A DNA stretch of 64,000 nt from Smittia aterrima (GCA_033063855.1 CP093831.1:21204001-21268000); one strand, 5' to 3'; positions 1-11,244 are shown, counted from the first letter of the stretch. The notes: generated from the sequence alone by a model not told the origin. A program made the numbers and translations.

Positions 1-58
1 GTAAGAAAATAGAAAAACATGAAAAACATTTTTAATTTAATTAAATTGTTATTTGCAG

Positions 59-393
59 TTTGCAAGGGTCGATTTTACTGCTATGATCAATTCTTCGCGC
101 ATAATTCATCAGAACATCCCAATAATAAAATCCGCCAGCGCTGCAATAAATGTGAAAAAGAATCAAATGTCGACACGTTGAAAGAGCATTTGATGAATTG
201 TCATGGAATTTTGCCCTACCAATGCTTGCATTGTTCTTTCGGCGCTAAAACTTTGAACGATTTGAAGCTGCACATTGTCAACGACCATGGAGACAAATAT
301 CCTTTCTATTGTATTCGTAAACAAGAAGATGGCAATAATCATATTCCGTCAAGTGTTGATTCCATGAAATTTGAATTTTGGTCTTCTGATTAA
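59..393 (+). CDS. C2H2-like zinc-finger protein, last exon (partial)
   Basis: Only the 3' end of this gene is in the window. Positions 1-58 read as a complete intron (gtaagaaaat at base 1, acceptor atttgcag ending at 58), and the exon enters in phase 1 just before TGC. The tail carries Cys/His pairs spaced like degenerate C2H2 fingers: CNKCEK..H..CH around codons 24-45 of the exon, and CLHCSF..H..DH around codons 50-71. It closes with FYCIRKQED and a short acidic end, stop 391-393. The same order, spacing and entry phase occur in the minus-strand gene at 3884-8576, so the two are paralogues. Here no intron interrupts the region after the last finger, unlike the paralogue. Function is not recognised; nucleic-acid binding is inferred from the fingers only. 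Confidence 0.75.
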
Positions 394-471
394 ATAAACT
401 GTGAATAAACTTATTAAAATGTAGTTGATTGTAAGGCATTTCCAAGTTGTAATTGCTTTGAAAACAATAAA
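393..471 (+). terminator. Poly(A) signals of the left zinc-finger gene
   Basis: Three AATAAA hexamers follow or overlap the stop codon, at 393-398, 404-409 and 466-471. They fit the 3' end of the gene whose last exon ends at 393. Which one is used cannot be read from sequence. Confidence 0.55.
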
Positions 472-496
472 ACACTTTCTGAAATATTTAATTAGT

Positions 497-574
497 AAAA
501 GTGTTTTTAATTTTAATACACGAGCGTAAATCTAATCTAATCTAATCTAATCTAAAAGTGTTTTTAATTTTAAT
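497..574. repeat. (TCTAA)5 microsatellite between two 21-bp direct repeats
   Basis: Five TCTAA units lie at 531-555. A 21-bp A/T-rich sequence beginning aaaagtgttttt is present identically at 497-517 and 554-574. The arrangement looks like a 57-bp local duplication with a pentamer expansion inside. It ends 11 bp before the first gustatory receptor start, so it sits in the presumed promoter or 5' UTR. Confidence 0.85.
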
Positions 575-585
575 CTACGACAGCG

Positions 586-1939
586 ATGTTTAGTTCACAA
601 ACATCATTCAGCATGGAAAGTTCTCGCGAATTTCGCTGGTTTAATTTTGTCTTCAACATTTTTTCTTATCAACCTTTATTATTGAGCGACCGTCGTCATC
701 AAAACGCTGGAAGAATTTTCTATACTTTCAAATTTTTTCAAGTGATTTCATTCTCGATTGCCGTTTCTTTTTTTCATAAACATCAAAGACAGATTTTGTA
801 TGATGACGACAGTTTCGGGGAATTCGCAGATTATTATAAATTCTTGATCTCAGTCGTGATAATGATGATTCTAATCGTTGAGCCTCTTTTCAAAAGATGC
901 AATTACAGTTCGATGTTCTTGTATCGAGATAAGTTTGAAAAATCTCTTAAAAAGAACTTTGTGTATTACGAGAACATCAACTTAGTTTACAAACGAATTA
1001 AGAAAAAGTTGGTCTTTGGAGTTTTTTGGTTCATGTTGGGTTACGTTCTTTGCGAACTTATTTACTTTTATCGATCATTCTTTCTTGTGAGCCAAGCGAA
1101 TTTGAGGAAGTCGAGAATGTTTTATGTTTCGTTTTTAATTCCAACACTCATGATTCAACTGAAAACTTTTCAAATCCTTTTACATATGAAAATTATCGCA
1201 TCATATCTCAAAATTTGCGCTGAATTGATCAAACAATTAAATGAAGAAATCATTGATAACCAAAGATTAAAGTCAAAGTCGTACGATAAAATGATAAGAC
1301 GTAAATATCGAGAGTTGATATCGATGTATCAGTTGATTGTTAAACTTGTCGAAAACTTTAACGAATCTCTTGGATTCAGTCAACTTGCAATATTATTGGC
1401 ATCGACACTTTATCTGAATGGCGATTTCTATTGGATTGCATTCAGTTCGTTTCAAAAAAGAAATTCATTTCACTCAGTTTATGGTAAATAGTCCGCCAAC
1501 AATGAAAAATTTGATAAATTTAGAAATATTTTCAGTTTTGTTAATGTCAACTTTGCCAAAATTCGTTTTGCTTGTCATTCAAGTCATTTGCTCAGAAGAA
1601 ATCAAATGCTCGGTAAAAATAAATTCATTGAAAGGTTTCTGTTGCTAATTGAAATTTTACATTTAAGAACGAAAAACTGATTTTTGAACTTCACCAACAA
1701 AAGATAATAAACAACTCGAATCTAAACATTCTAGAAGACTTTTCAACAAAACTTTTGAGTTCCAATGTCGACTTGAATCCTTTTGGTTTGATATCAATCA
1801 ATTTTTTCGCATTGCGACAGGTGAGTGATTAAAATAAAAACTTTAACTTTATTGTTCGTTTCTCTTGCAGAATTTTCTGAGTATTATTAGTTCGCTGATA
1901 ATATTCATTCAATTAATTCCCATCTACATTGAAGATTAA
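586..1939 (+). CDS. Gustatory receptor (7tm_7 family), first of a tandem pair
   Basis: Four exons join in phase: 586-1483, 1536-1612, 1668-1820 and 1871-1939, giving 398 aa. The introns are 52, 55 and 50 nt, each with GT..AG ends. The uninterrupted reading stops at 1491, but splicing at tttatg|gtaaat restores the frame. The protein is hydrophobic with several membrane segments (for example around codons 80-105 and 145-165) and a large Lys-rich intracellular loop around codons 210-255, as in insect Gr/Or proteins. The C-terminal block ends in SLIIFIQL, a diverged version of the TYhhhhhQF signature. An in-frame ATG at 613 is an alternative start. The ligand is unknown. Gr proteins are seven-pass, inverted-topology ligand-gated channels of taste neurons. 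The stop lies 44 bp before the next receptor start. Confidence 0.85.
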
Positions 1940-1983
1940 TTATGATTAAAAATGTTTCATCAATTAAGAAAATAATTTTCTAA

Positions 1984-3207
1984 ATGTTTGCGCCTCAAAC
2001 TTTGCGGACAATTTTAAAAAAGCTTTTAACAAGAGAAAGCTTTGAGGGAAAGGTCATGGAAAAGTTTTATTTCTTAATAGAAATTTTTGCAAATTTAACA
2101 TTTCAATTTTTTGGGCTTTGTCCTGTGGCCAAGGCGAAACTCTCAAATGTAATTCTAATTTGTTGGTCGTTTGTGTTGCTGACCGTTGTCACCCTCAGTG
2201 TAATTTATGTTGATTTGAATGAAAACGTGTTTTTCAGCAAAATTTTGATTGACAAAGCAAATAATCTTTTGAAATTTAGTTGTGTCATGGCATCAGTTTG
2301 TACAATATTAATTGAGTCTTTGTTAAACCGTAAACAGTTGAGAAAATTATTTGAAGAACTTAAGAAATTTGAAGAAAGAAATTTGTACACAATTCGAGGC
2401 AAATTCGTAAACAGTTTTGCTAAAATATTTTTATCAATCGTCATTTTAATTATCGTGACTGAAATTAATATTTTCATGAAACATGAACGGATCGAATTCT
2501 ATTATGCAAACCTTTTCTGGGCTTGCATATGTCGCTTCAAATATTTGCAATATCTTTTCATGATGCATGAGATTCAAACAAATATTTTTGTGCTGCAAAA
2601 TAAAATGTTGAAAATTGTTGAGGACTCAAAGAGAAATTTGATGTCTTCAGACAAAAGATTTTACGAAAAAACGTTGGAAGAACTTCAGAATATTAAAACT
2701 GCGTACGGAGAGCTGTGGAGCATAACTTTTGAGATAAACGAAGCATTCACTTGGTCGTTGACATCGAATCTTGTTTATAATTTTGTGCAAATCGGATGCG
2801 ACTCCTACTGGCTTTACATTTCGATACTTTACGATCCTGGCTCTGTTGGATTTTCCATCTCGCAGTACGTCTCGTGTGTCATCAGTCCAATACTTTTAAT
2901 TCTACTGGTTCTTCACAAAGCAAACAAAATAAAAATTGAATCGGCGAGGATCCCAATTTATCTTTATAGCATTAAGAAAACGAAGGATGATGTTGAACTC
3001 AGTAAAATAATCATCCACTTTTCACTTCAATGTGCTCACGAGAAGATCTCAATGCGAGCTAAAAGTCTCTTTGATGTAAACAATCGCTTACTCATCTCAA
3101 TCTTGAGTGGAATTGCAACATATTTGGTAAGAAGTTTGTTTCGATTGAGGTTTTTATTTTAAAATATTTATTTCCAGGTGATTTTCATTCAGTTTTCAAG
3201 TGTTTAG
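1984..3207 (+). CDS. Gustatory receptor (7tm_7 family), second of a tandem pair
   Basis: Two exons, 1984-3126 and 3178-3207, are joined across a 51-nt phase-0 intron and give 390 aa. The last exon adds only VIFIQFSSV, completing the family signature TYLVIFIQF; the intron right before V is the classical insect Gr/Or terminal intron position. Other family marks are FSLQCAHEKISMRAKSLFD and seven hydrophobic stretches (for example around codons 55-75, 95-115, 150-170 and 300-320). The intron pattern differs from the upstream receptor (one intron against three, last intron not in the same place), so the two are old paralogues rather than a fresh duplicate. The ligand is unknown. Confidence 0.88.
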
Positions 3208-3742
3208 AAGAACTTCTGTGTTTAATTTAATGTTTAATAAATATATCCTGATTATTCGTGTGCTGCGCACAAACCGGTTAGGAAGAAATGAACGAGTGCG
3301 TTCGGTTCAACGACCTTCAGCAATGGCTTGTAATGCAATCTCTTTTCTGATGAACAAAATATCACGATAAATGAACAAAACTGTTAATCGTTTGTTGTAC
3401 AACAGTTTTAGCTTTAAGTTAGATTTACCGAATATAAATTCTTTAAACATTATTAATTTGCTTTCACGAATAACTCTTGTTGAATCTTATTTGCGAAACA
3501 AACATGAATGCACACACTCGCTCATTATGTGCGATGAATTTTTACTGCTGCGCTTTGTAGAACAAGAAGAGGTTTCCCTCACACATTCGCACAAAGAGAC
3601 AAGAAAAATATTTCGTACACATTATAAGCTTAAAAAAATCGATTTGGCAATGAGAGGACAACTTTTCATGATATCAATGTTTTTGAAAAATAAATTTTCT
3701 AATGTACAACAAATATAGTAATAACGAAATTTTGTTCAGTCT
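3208..3742. other. Intergenic stretch between the receptor and zinc-finger genes
   Basis: The two flanking genes converge here. A 115-codon plus-strand frame (3371-3718) has no recognisable domain, and no splice-supported extension was found, so I do not call it. An AATAAATAT stretch near 3236-3244 may serve as the poly(A) signal of the second receptor gene. Confidence 0.4.
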
Positions 3743-3748
3743 TTTATT
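3743..3748 (-). terminator. Poly(A) signal of the large zinc-finger gene
   Basis: TTTATT on the plus strand reads AATAAA on the minus strand, 136 bp beyond the stop codon at 3884. It is the first canonical hexamer downstream. Confidence 0.6.
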
Positions 3749-3883
3749 AAATCTGTCGACCAAAAGAAACAATTAGCACTCAACCTTTTTTCAGAAGGTT
3801 TACAAATTCATTTACAAATTCATTTAGAGGATTTAACATTGTAATAAAAATTTAAAATTTGCTCTAATTAGAATCTAGTTCAC

Positions 3884-6800
3884 TTAATCAGAATCTAAAA
3901 TTTCGATTGTTTGAGTTTTGCTTGAGAGTGGTTTGACGTTATGAATTTTAAGTCCTTGAGCTTCAGGCCTTGATAATTTTCCATTGCTGAATATAAATTG
4001 AATCGGCTCTTCGATGGTCGTGGGGTCCTCTTTTTTTGTGTATAATTTTTTTGCTCCAGTCAACAAAACCTTTGACTCATTTATCAAGTCTGCAGGCGCC
4101 ACTCTCACTCTAGTGCATGTGCCTTTCTTGTTGATTTTTTGAGTAATCATCGATTCAATTGATGACACATCCATCTATTTTTTAAAATGAAAAGAATTAA
4201 TTTTCTCTTACTAAAATCAAAGATTTATGAGTTTTACCTTTTCTGAACCTGTCGCAGGCAGTTTTCGAACACAGAAGAGTGGGCGTTCACTGAAGTGCTT
4301 TTCTGCGATGTGATCATCCAACTTTGTAACCTCACCAGAAGCAAATTTGCAGTAAATACATTCAAATAATCCGTATCCGCGACATTTGTGAAAATGAGCC
4401 ATGATATTTTTCTTTGATAAAATATCAGCGCACACATCGCATTTTATGTCGGCAGGTTCTTCTTCGTGACTGTTAAGATGATCCATAAATAGTTTGAACA
4501 CATAAAACGTGGAATCGCAGACTGAATATACGAAACAGAAATGATTTAGACTTAAATGCTACACTTTGAAAAATAATTTACTTACGAAAACATTGCAGAC
4601 TGGGCACATTTTTGTTGATTAAATTTTTTAATGTTTTCACGTCATACTGGCGAACTTTATAGTTTTCGCATTCAATCAGAACTTTTGACAAAGTCGGATG
4701 ATGATTTTGACGATGTTGCAGGAAAACTTGGAAATCGTTCAACCCTCGGAAAAAGCAATAACCACACTGGAACTTGTCATATGAATGTTTTGTGTCGATA
4801 TGTGCTAACAACTTAGCAATCTCATTTGCTTTAAAGTCGCAATAGGAGCAAATCAGATAATTATCATCGTTTGCCTCATACTCTAATGAATGAACTTCTA
4901 AATGAATCTTAAACAAACTCTCCTTGCTGGTAAAGTAAGAGCATGTAGAGCCCATACATTTATACAAGGCTGCTAGACACTTTCTATCGCCCAACATCTT
5001 TAGAGAGCTTAAAGAACTTTTCTTGTTGGTTCCGTCTGTAATCCATGGGCGAAGGACATCTCTGATGACAATCGTGTTTGATTTTGTGGACTCGTTTTCT
5101 AGACCATCAGTTGTGCATGACTCGTTTTTCGAAGCAGCAGTTGTGCATGGTTGTAACATCGTTGAAGTGGTTGCCGAAGCTAGAGCTGTTGATGAATTGT
5201 TGATTCCTAACATCTTTAGAGAGCTTAAAGAAATTTTCTTGTTGGTTCCGTCTGTAATCCATGGGCGAAGGACATCTCTGATGACAATCGTGTTTGATTT
5301 TGTGGACTCGTTTTCTAGAGCATCAGTTGTGCATGACTCGTTTTTCGGAGCATCAGTTGTGCATGACTGTAACATCGTTGAAGCGGTTGTCGAAGCTAGA
5401 GCTGTTGATGAATTGTTGATAAGCTTATTAACTCGTAAGTCGTTAGATGTTTTAGGTTGATTTTTAATAGTGATTCGGCAATGTGGAATTACTTTTCCTA
5501 TTAGAGGCTTCAGTGCAATGGCGCCTGGAACTGGCAATGATATTGATGGTTTTTCTATAGAAATTGTAGACGATGGTTTTACGGTTGAGAGCTTGTCTCC
5601 AGGATGAATGATAACCTTTAAAGTTGGTCTTTTAGGTAATTCTTTTGGTAATTCCAAAGAACCGATAGAAATTCTCTCATTCGCAGTAGATTCAGGTACT
5701 TTAATAAGCTCAGAAACATTCTCACCTTCCACAGTTAATGACGACACACAATCATCGACGCATGGGTTTTTATTTGATTTCTTTGTTTTGGTCGGCATTG
5801 CCTTTTTTTCAAGGACGCACATAAAGTCTACAACTTGTTTTAACTGTAGCTTAAGCTGACCTGTTTGGTCCTTTTTCTTCGGACTCTCAATATCTTCCCA
5901 TTCGTCCGCTAACCTTACAAATCTTCGTCGAATACGTTTCTTTGTTTTAAGAATTCCTTTTGACCACTTCGATCGTTTTTTGACTGGTGGAGATGTATTT
6001 ACTAAAACTCGATTTTTCGGACTTGGCTCCGAATGTAGTTTCTGGATTGATTCCTTTGGTGATTGTAGCACATCTAAAGATAAATCCAAGTCGTCCCCTG
6101 TAGCATCATCGTTGGCTTCATCCAAGTAAGGCGCCAGGACCTTTTCGAGATTGGGATTCATTTCTAATAACTTTTCATCTATTGCCACTCTTGTTTGACC
6201 TTCAGGAAGATTTACTCGATCTAAAACGACTTTGAATGGTTTTAGCTTAAATTTCTCAACCCGCTCTTCCATGTTCTCTTCAGACAACTCAACATCTATT
6301 AGTTTGCCACTTTTGTGCAGTGTGCAGGTTCTAGGACCACCTGAGTGAGCAATCCCCTCTTTGTCATACATTTCATTGATAGAGTCGTGCAGGCGATCAA
6401 GCTCATTCCGTTTTGGTTTTGTCGATTTCTTTGACATGGGTTCCTTTTTCGGCTCTGGTTTTGACAACTTTTTCGTGCTACCTTTAGCAACGTCTACTTG
6501 AAGCTTCGACTGGAACTTGCTTGATGTGGATTTCCTGGCAGTTAACAACTTTTCATTGTTACTTTTAGCAACGTCTACTTCAATCTTCCTCTGGAACTTG
6601 CTTGATGTGGATTTCCTGGCAGTTAACGAGTTAGATTTTGCTTTTGGTAATTGAATACCCGCTCTAGGTGAAGTCGTTTCCGTTTGATCCACCACAATTT
6701 TCTTTGGAATTTTCCCAACAAACATCGGTTGCTTTTTAACTCCCTTAACGATCTCATTTGATTTCTTTTCCTTAATTGCGTTCTCCTTTGATTCCTTTTT

Positions 6801-8576
6801 CAAACTTTCTGTCTTATTTACGAGAGCATCTGATTTCTTTTCATCAATGGCCTTCTTCTGGATGACCTCTTCTGATTCCTCTTCTTTGACGTCCTGTTTA
6901 GATTGCTTTTCCTTTTCGTCCTTCCTAACGATTTCCTCTGATTTCTTTTCGCCAACTTTGTCTTCTGTATTAATAAAAGACTTAAACTTCATATATCCTT
7001 CGTATCCTAAAGTTTCTATCAAAGTTTCAGCAATATCTTGTGGATTATTAAAATTTTTCACTTTTTTGATCACACTTGGAGATAAAGCCACTTTTTCAGA
7101 TTTTTCTGACTCCGAGCTTATTGTTTCAAGTGATTCCTCGCACAAAATTTTCAATCGCTTTTCTTTTGGCTCTTCAAATCTCGGATTGAATTCTTCGCTA
7201 TTCGTCTGTTCCTCTTCACGAATAGTCTTTTGATCAATGGAACGTTTAAGTTTTGAATGTTGTTCGCTTGTTACTGTTGCCGAAGTCGATATATTTAAAT
7301 TGCTATTTCGCTTTTGAAACGTAAACGATTCGTTTCGGTCGGTCCGGTTAGGAGCGCCCAATCTCTCATGAACACTTAAACGATGTGTATGTACAACTGA
7401 CGTTCCTTGATAATACTCATCATGTTGACGTTTTGGATTTCTGTCGTAATTTTTGATCGACCGAGGCAAATCTTTGGAATGATATCCTTGTCGATTTGAT
7501 TTATATTCTTGTGGCTCTTCACAACCAGGAGGTATCAAATGAGAATCTTCATCTTTTGGAGACCTGGTGTGTTCATGATGCCTTGATGAATGTGAAGATA
7601 AATCAACATTTCTTTGTTTACAGTTGGAATTATTGCGTTGGTATGATCTCTGATCTTCTTCCGGCGGTGAGAACGAAACGGTCCGTGATTGGAAACGTTC
7701 TTTTTCTCGAGAGTCACGGTTATGATTACTCTTCAAACTGTGCTCTCTTTCGCGAGAAAATGATGATGAATCTCCAGGATGGCCATATTTTGTTTTATCG
7801 TATTCTTTACGATGATAAACCTTTTTTGACGAGTGAGAAGACAAACCATTTTCACCTCGAGCATTTCTTCTTGAAGAGTAATGCTGATCTCTTGGCGATT
7901 TTGATCGATATGAAGTTTTTTGATCGTAATTTCTTCTAGAACACGGTGATTTAGATCGGGTACGTCTTTGATGTTGCTGGTGAATTGGAGAAAATGATCT
8001 AGAGCGTCTCTTCTCTTTGGCATAATGTTCGTTGTAATAACTCTTGTCTTCGAAATATTTGTCCGATCGTCTATAATCAGGTCCTCTACTTCGTGAACGC
8101 GATTTGTATATTCGCTCTCGACTAGGTTGAGGCGAAAGAGAAGAATTTCTATGATAAAGAGCGTTCGTCCTTTCTATTGAGTCAACCAGAGATTTGTTGC
8201 AAGCGATGGCGTCTTCGTGATGAGTTAGAATTTCAGGAGTTGATTTTATGGCTCGGCGTCTCGGGTCTCTTGAAAAATCTTCCGAGTAACGCGTACATTG
8301 ATAAATCGTTGTTGTTGTCTCCATCGTAACATGATTATTTTCCAAGGCTGCTGAAGAAGACGGTTCTTGATGTGGTATCGGTTGGTGAGTTTGCATCTCT
8401 CTTAACTTCTGTAACTAAGAGAATTATTCACGTTTAATTGAAGAGAAACTCGGAGAGAAATATAATTTTCAATTCAAGAGAGAAATCTGATTTTTTACCT
8501 TTTTATTCCAAGTTGGGAACCGCTTCTTGTTCGTGACTACTGTTCTTTGTATTTTAGAGATTTGATCAGATGTCAT
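3884..8576 (-). CDS. Large RS/Lys-rich protein with C-terminal C2H2-like fingers
   Basis: Four minus-strand exons join in phase: 8576-8499, 8408-4586, 4521-4238 and 4174-3884, encoding 1,491 aa. The small first exon moves the start upstream of the ATG at 8396: its 26 codons (MTSDQISK...) read straight into exon 2 through KLRE. Residues about 110-400 are rich in Arg/Ser dipeptides (RSRSRG, RTRSKSP, YRSKSPRD), as in nuclear RNA-processing proteins. Residues about 500-700 are Lys/Glu-rich. Finger-like Cys/His motifs start near residues 1177, 1213, 1241, 1299, 1325 and 1346 (for example CSYCDF..H..KH and CGYCFF..H..HH), some with imperfect spacing. A 72-residue internal duplication precedes the fingers. 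A nuclear DNA- or RNA-binding role is inferred; I do not recognise the orthologue. A paralogue starts beyond the left edge of the window. Confidence 0.82.
4989..5420 (-). repeat. 216-bp tandem duplication inside the zinc-finger gene
   Basis: Two adjacent copies, 4989-5204 and 5205-5420, are nearly identical and in frame. Each encodes 72 residues containing NNSSTALAS, NESCTTD and DVLRPWITDGTNKK. Divergence is limited to scattered substitutions, so the duplication looks recent. It does not disturb the fingers downstream. Confidence 0.92.
6477..6632 (-). repeat. Short tandem repeat (about 26 residues) in the zinc-finger gene
   Basis: The segment TARKSTSSKFQ-(R/S)-K(I/L)(E/Q)VDVAK occurs twice in a row in the Lys-rich part of the protein, and the DNA copies are recognisable on the plus strand as aagcttcgactggaacttgc-type blocks. 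This is a second, smaller internal duplication in the same exon. Confidence 0.7.
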
Positions 8577-9236
8577 TCTAAATTGAATATAAAATAGAAG
8601 GTTTTAAAGTTGAAAATGTTTAAATGGTCGAGAGTCACTCACTTCTTTTTATCATTCGTAATACAATTATGAACATGTTTCCACAACGATTCGAATTTTG
8701 TTCCCAAGGATTTGTTAAGCATAAAGTTAACAAAATCAAGATGCGGAAACAAAACCTTCTTCTTATAAGCAATAGCGTCCGACATTTTGAAAATTCGTTA
8801 TGCGAGAATCTTTGTTGGTGTAAGTGAATAGAAGCTCATGTTTCGTGAAGAAAACGCATTTAAATGTTTTCTCACTTATACGACTAATCTTTGATATCTT
8901 TTGAGAACTAATAACCTTAACTTTCAATCAATTCACATATATAAAGATTTTTCAGGTTTTTAAAGCGTTAATTTAGCGCTAATTTATATTTTTTCTCTGC
9001 AGCTTAGTTTAAACGCGAACAGCGATAGAACTTTTTTTTTACTGAACTAACTTTCTGAAATTTACAAAAATATATTTTTCGCGTGAATGTATCCGACTGT
9101 CCAAAATTAAAGTTTTAATGCGCTTCTAAAAGAGCGCTAAGAATAACTCGCAAGTTGGGCAACTGATGTGTCAAGTTGGGCAAATGCAAGAATAACAAAT
9201 TTAGTGAATTAAAATAATAAGCGATATAATCTCGCG
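8577..9236. promoter_or_regulatory. Shared head-to-head promoter region
   Basis: These 660 bp separate the start codons of two divergently transcribed genes, the zinc-finger gene (minus) and the SLC35E1-like transporter (plus). Both core promoters must lie here unless extra 5' exons exist. A 67-codon plus-strand frame at 8624-8827 shows no protein features. No canonical TATA box was convincingly placed. Confidence 0.5.
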
Positions 9237-10820
9237 ATGGAGACCAAGCAGACTGCTTTAATTTTCGGCTTGTGCGTTCTATGGTACATCTGTAGCTCAA
9301 CGAATAATGTTTTAGGTACGAATTTTGTCTTTCTTTGCGAATTTTTATTAAATATTAAATATCTATTTCTAGGAAAAATGGTTTTGGTGAATTTTCCGTT
9401 TCCAATGACTGTTGTAAGTTGACGCACTGGTTTGATAATAGAGAAAATGCTAACAAGTTTCTTTCCAGACAATGGTGCAGCTCCTGTCAATCACGGTTTA
9501 TTCGGGCTCGTTCTTCAATCTATTTAAAATCAGGAAATATGCTGACATGAATTGGCGATATTATTTACAATTTATAGTCCCATTGGCGTTTGGGAAATTT
9601 CTCAGCTCCGTGTCTAGTCATATCTCAATTTGGAAAGTTCCTGTTTCTTACGCTCATACAGGTAAAATTTAAAGACCCAAATATCTATCGTGAAATGATT
9701 TGAAAAACGAAAGTTGAGTGTTGAGCTAATTGCTTTGACTGCTGGCGACACAGATCGGTTCGACCTTCAACTGAGTGTTTGCTTTACTGACAGTTTGAGA
9801 TTGTTTGTAAAGCATTGCGATATGATCCAGATTGAAAGGGTTTTTTTTGGTTGGGCCCAAATAATTTTAATCTTTCATGAACTCTCATACGTCATCAAAA
9901 GTATTCGGAAAGTCGTGACAATAATTTTATTTTCATCTTTTAGTGAAAGCGACGATGCCACTTTTCACAGTCATTCTTTCGCGGATAATAATGAAGGAGA
10001 AGCAGACACTTCAAGTGTATCTAAGTTTGGTGCCGATAATTACTGGAGTTTTAATTGCTACGCTAACAGAGATCAGCTTCGACATGGTGGGCTTGATTTC
10101 TGCGTTAGTTTCAACACTAGGGTTCAGTTTGCAGAACATCTTTTCAAAGAAAGTCCTGCGGGAAACAAAAATTCATCATCTAAGGCTTCTGCATGTACTC
10201 GGCCGTTTGGCTTTCTTTCTATTCCTGCCTGTTTGGATCTACTCAGATTTGTTCAGTGTTCTTAAGCATCCGTCGATCGTAAGTTTATAAATAAGATTTG
10301 CTAATTAGACAATGCTAATAAGATTCTTTCCAGGCTAATTTCGACTACAGAGTGATAAGCCTGCTTCTTATGGACGGAGTCCTTAATTGGTTGCAGAACA
10401 TTTTAGCTTTCTCCGTTCTCTCACTTGTTATACCCTTAACCTATGCCGTCGCTTCAGCCAGTAAGCGAATCTTTGTCATCGCTATTTCGCTTTTCATTCT
10501 TGGAAATCCTGTGACGTGGATGAACGTCTTTGGCATGGTGATGGCCTGTTGTGGCGTGCTATGCTACAATAGGGTAAGTTGAAATTATTTTTTATTTAAC
10601 ATTTAACATTTGATAATGAATTCATTTTCAGGCGAAATATTTCGCTCGTGCACAGAAAACCTCATTGCCATCGTACTCTAACTCCAAATATCAAAAATAC
10701 CAACCGCTACAAAATGATTTTAGTGGAAAGTCATATTCAAATGGATTCAGTAATCAAAATCAGAATCTGTTATTCAATTCATCGAATACTTCAACGGGGA
10801 GTAGCATGCTCGTGATGTAA
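9237..10820 (+). CDS. SLC35E1: Solute carrier family 35 member E1-like transporter
   Basis: Six exons join in phase: 9237-9315, 9373-9413, 9469-9661, 9944-10278, 10334-10573 and 10632-10820, encoding 358 aa. The sequence follows human SLC35E1 and the Drosophila orthologue closely in several blocks: FPFPMTV near the N-terminus, VKATMPLFTV..SRIIMKEKQ, LSLVPIITGVL, LQNIFSKKVLR, IHHLRLL and PLTYAVASASKRI, then a glycine-poor hydrophilic tail. About ten membrane segments of the TPT/EamA fold are expected, with location in the Golgi or ER membrane by family analogy. The exact substrate of SLC35E1 is not established; nucleotide sugars or phosphorylated sugars are the family's cargo. The 3' tail after YNRAKYF is Ser/Asn/Gln-rich and variable. 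It shares its upstream region with the zinc-finger gene. Confidence 0.92.
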
Positions 10821-11244
10821 AAACCAGAAGATTGTTTAGCTAGTTTTTTATTTGTTGTTGTTGATTCCTCTAATTATTAGCTGAATGAAGGATATTCTTG
10901 AATTTCTTTCCGCTTAAACGCCATGCAGAGGCAAAACCGTTCGAATTATTCTTGAAAAATTTACAGTTTTTGTAAAAATTAGCAAAATATTTTCCATCGC
11001 AAATAGTTAAGTGACGAATTTCATAGCAAAAGAAATTACATATTTAATTTGTAATGTAAGCTTAAACTAAGTCAATCAGTATTTTTATTTGACGCTGATG
11101 ATGAAAAGAAAATCATTAAAAGAACTTTTTCTAGGAATTTCTACTTCTTTTTTATTGAATCAAATTGCAGTTACAGATTTACAAATAATATGAAAGTCGA
11201 GTTCCCAAAGCATTTCCTCGATAAGCCCAGATAAGAAATTCTTT
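10821..11244. other. Intergenic stretch after the transporter
   Basis: No gene was seen. The duplicated DUF1091 unit begins at about 11002. There is no clear AATAAA for the transporter nearby; an ATTAAA at about 11114 is a weak candidate and would place its 3' end inside the duplicated unit. Confidence 0.35.

Noticed and set aside
1418..1648. Apparent frameshift in the first receptor gene
   Set aside because: Resolved by a 52-nt GT-AG intron (1484-1535); the gene is not a pseudogene.
3371..3718. 115-codon plus-strand ORF after the receptor pair
   Set aside because: No domain, no signal peptide or splice-supported extension, and composition like the surrounding intergenic DNA.
5023..5460. 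145-codon plus-strand ORF
   Set aside because: It is antisense to the zinc-finger gene and owes its length to the 216-bp tandem duplication being a multiple of three.
9714..10265. 183-codon plus-strand ORF
   Set aside because: Different frame overlapping SLC35E1-like exon 4 and the preceding intron; the spliced transporter frame explains the region.
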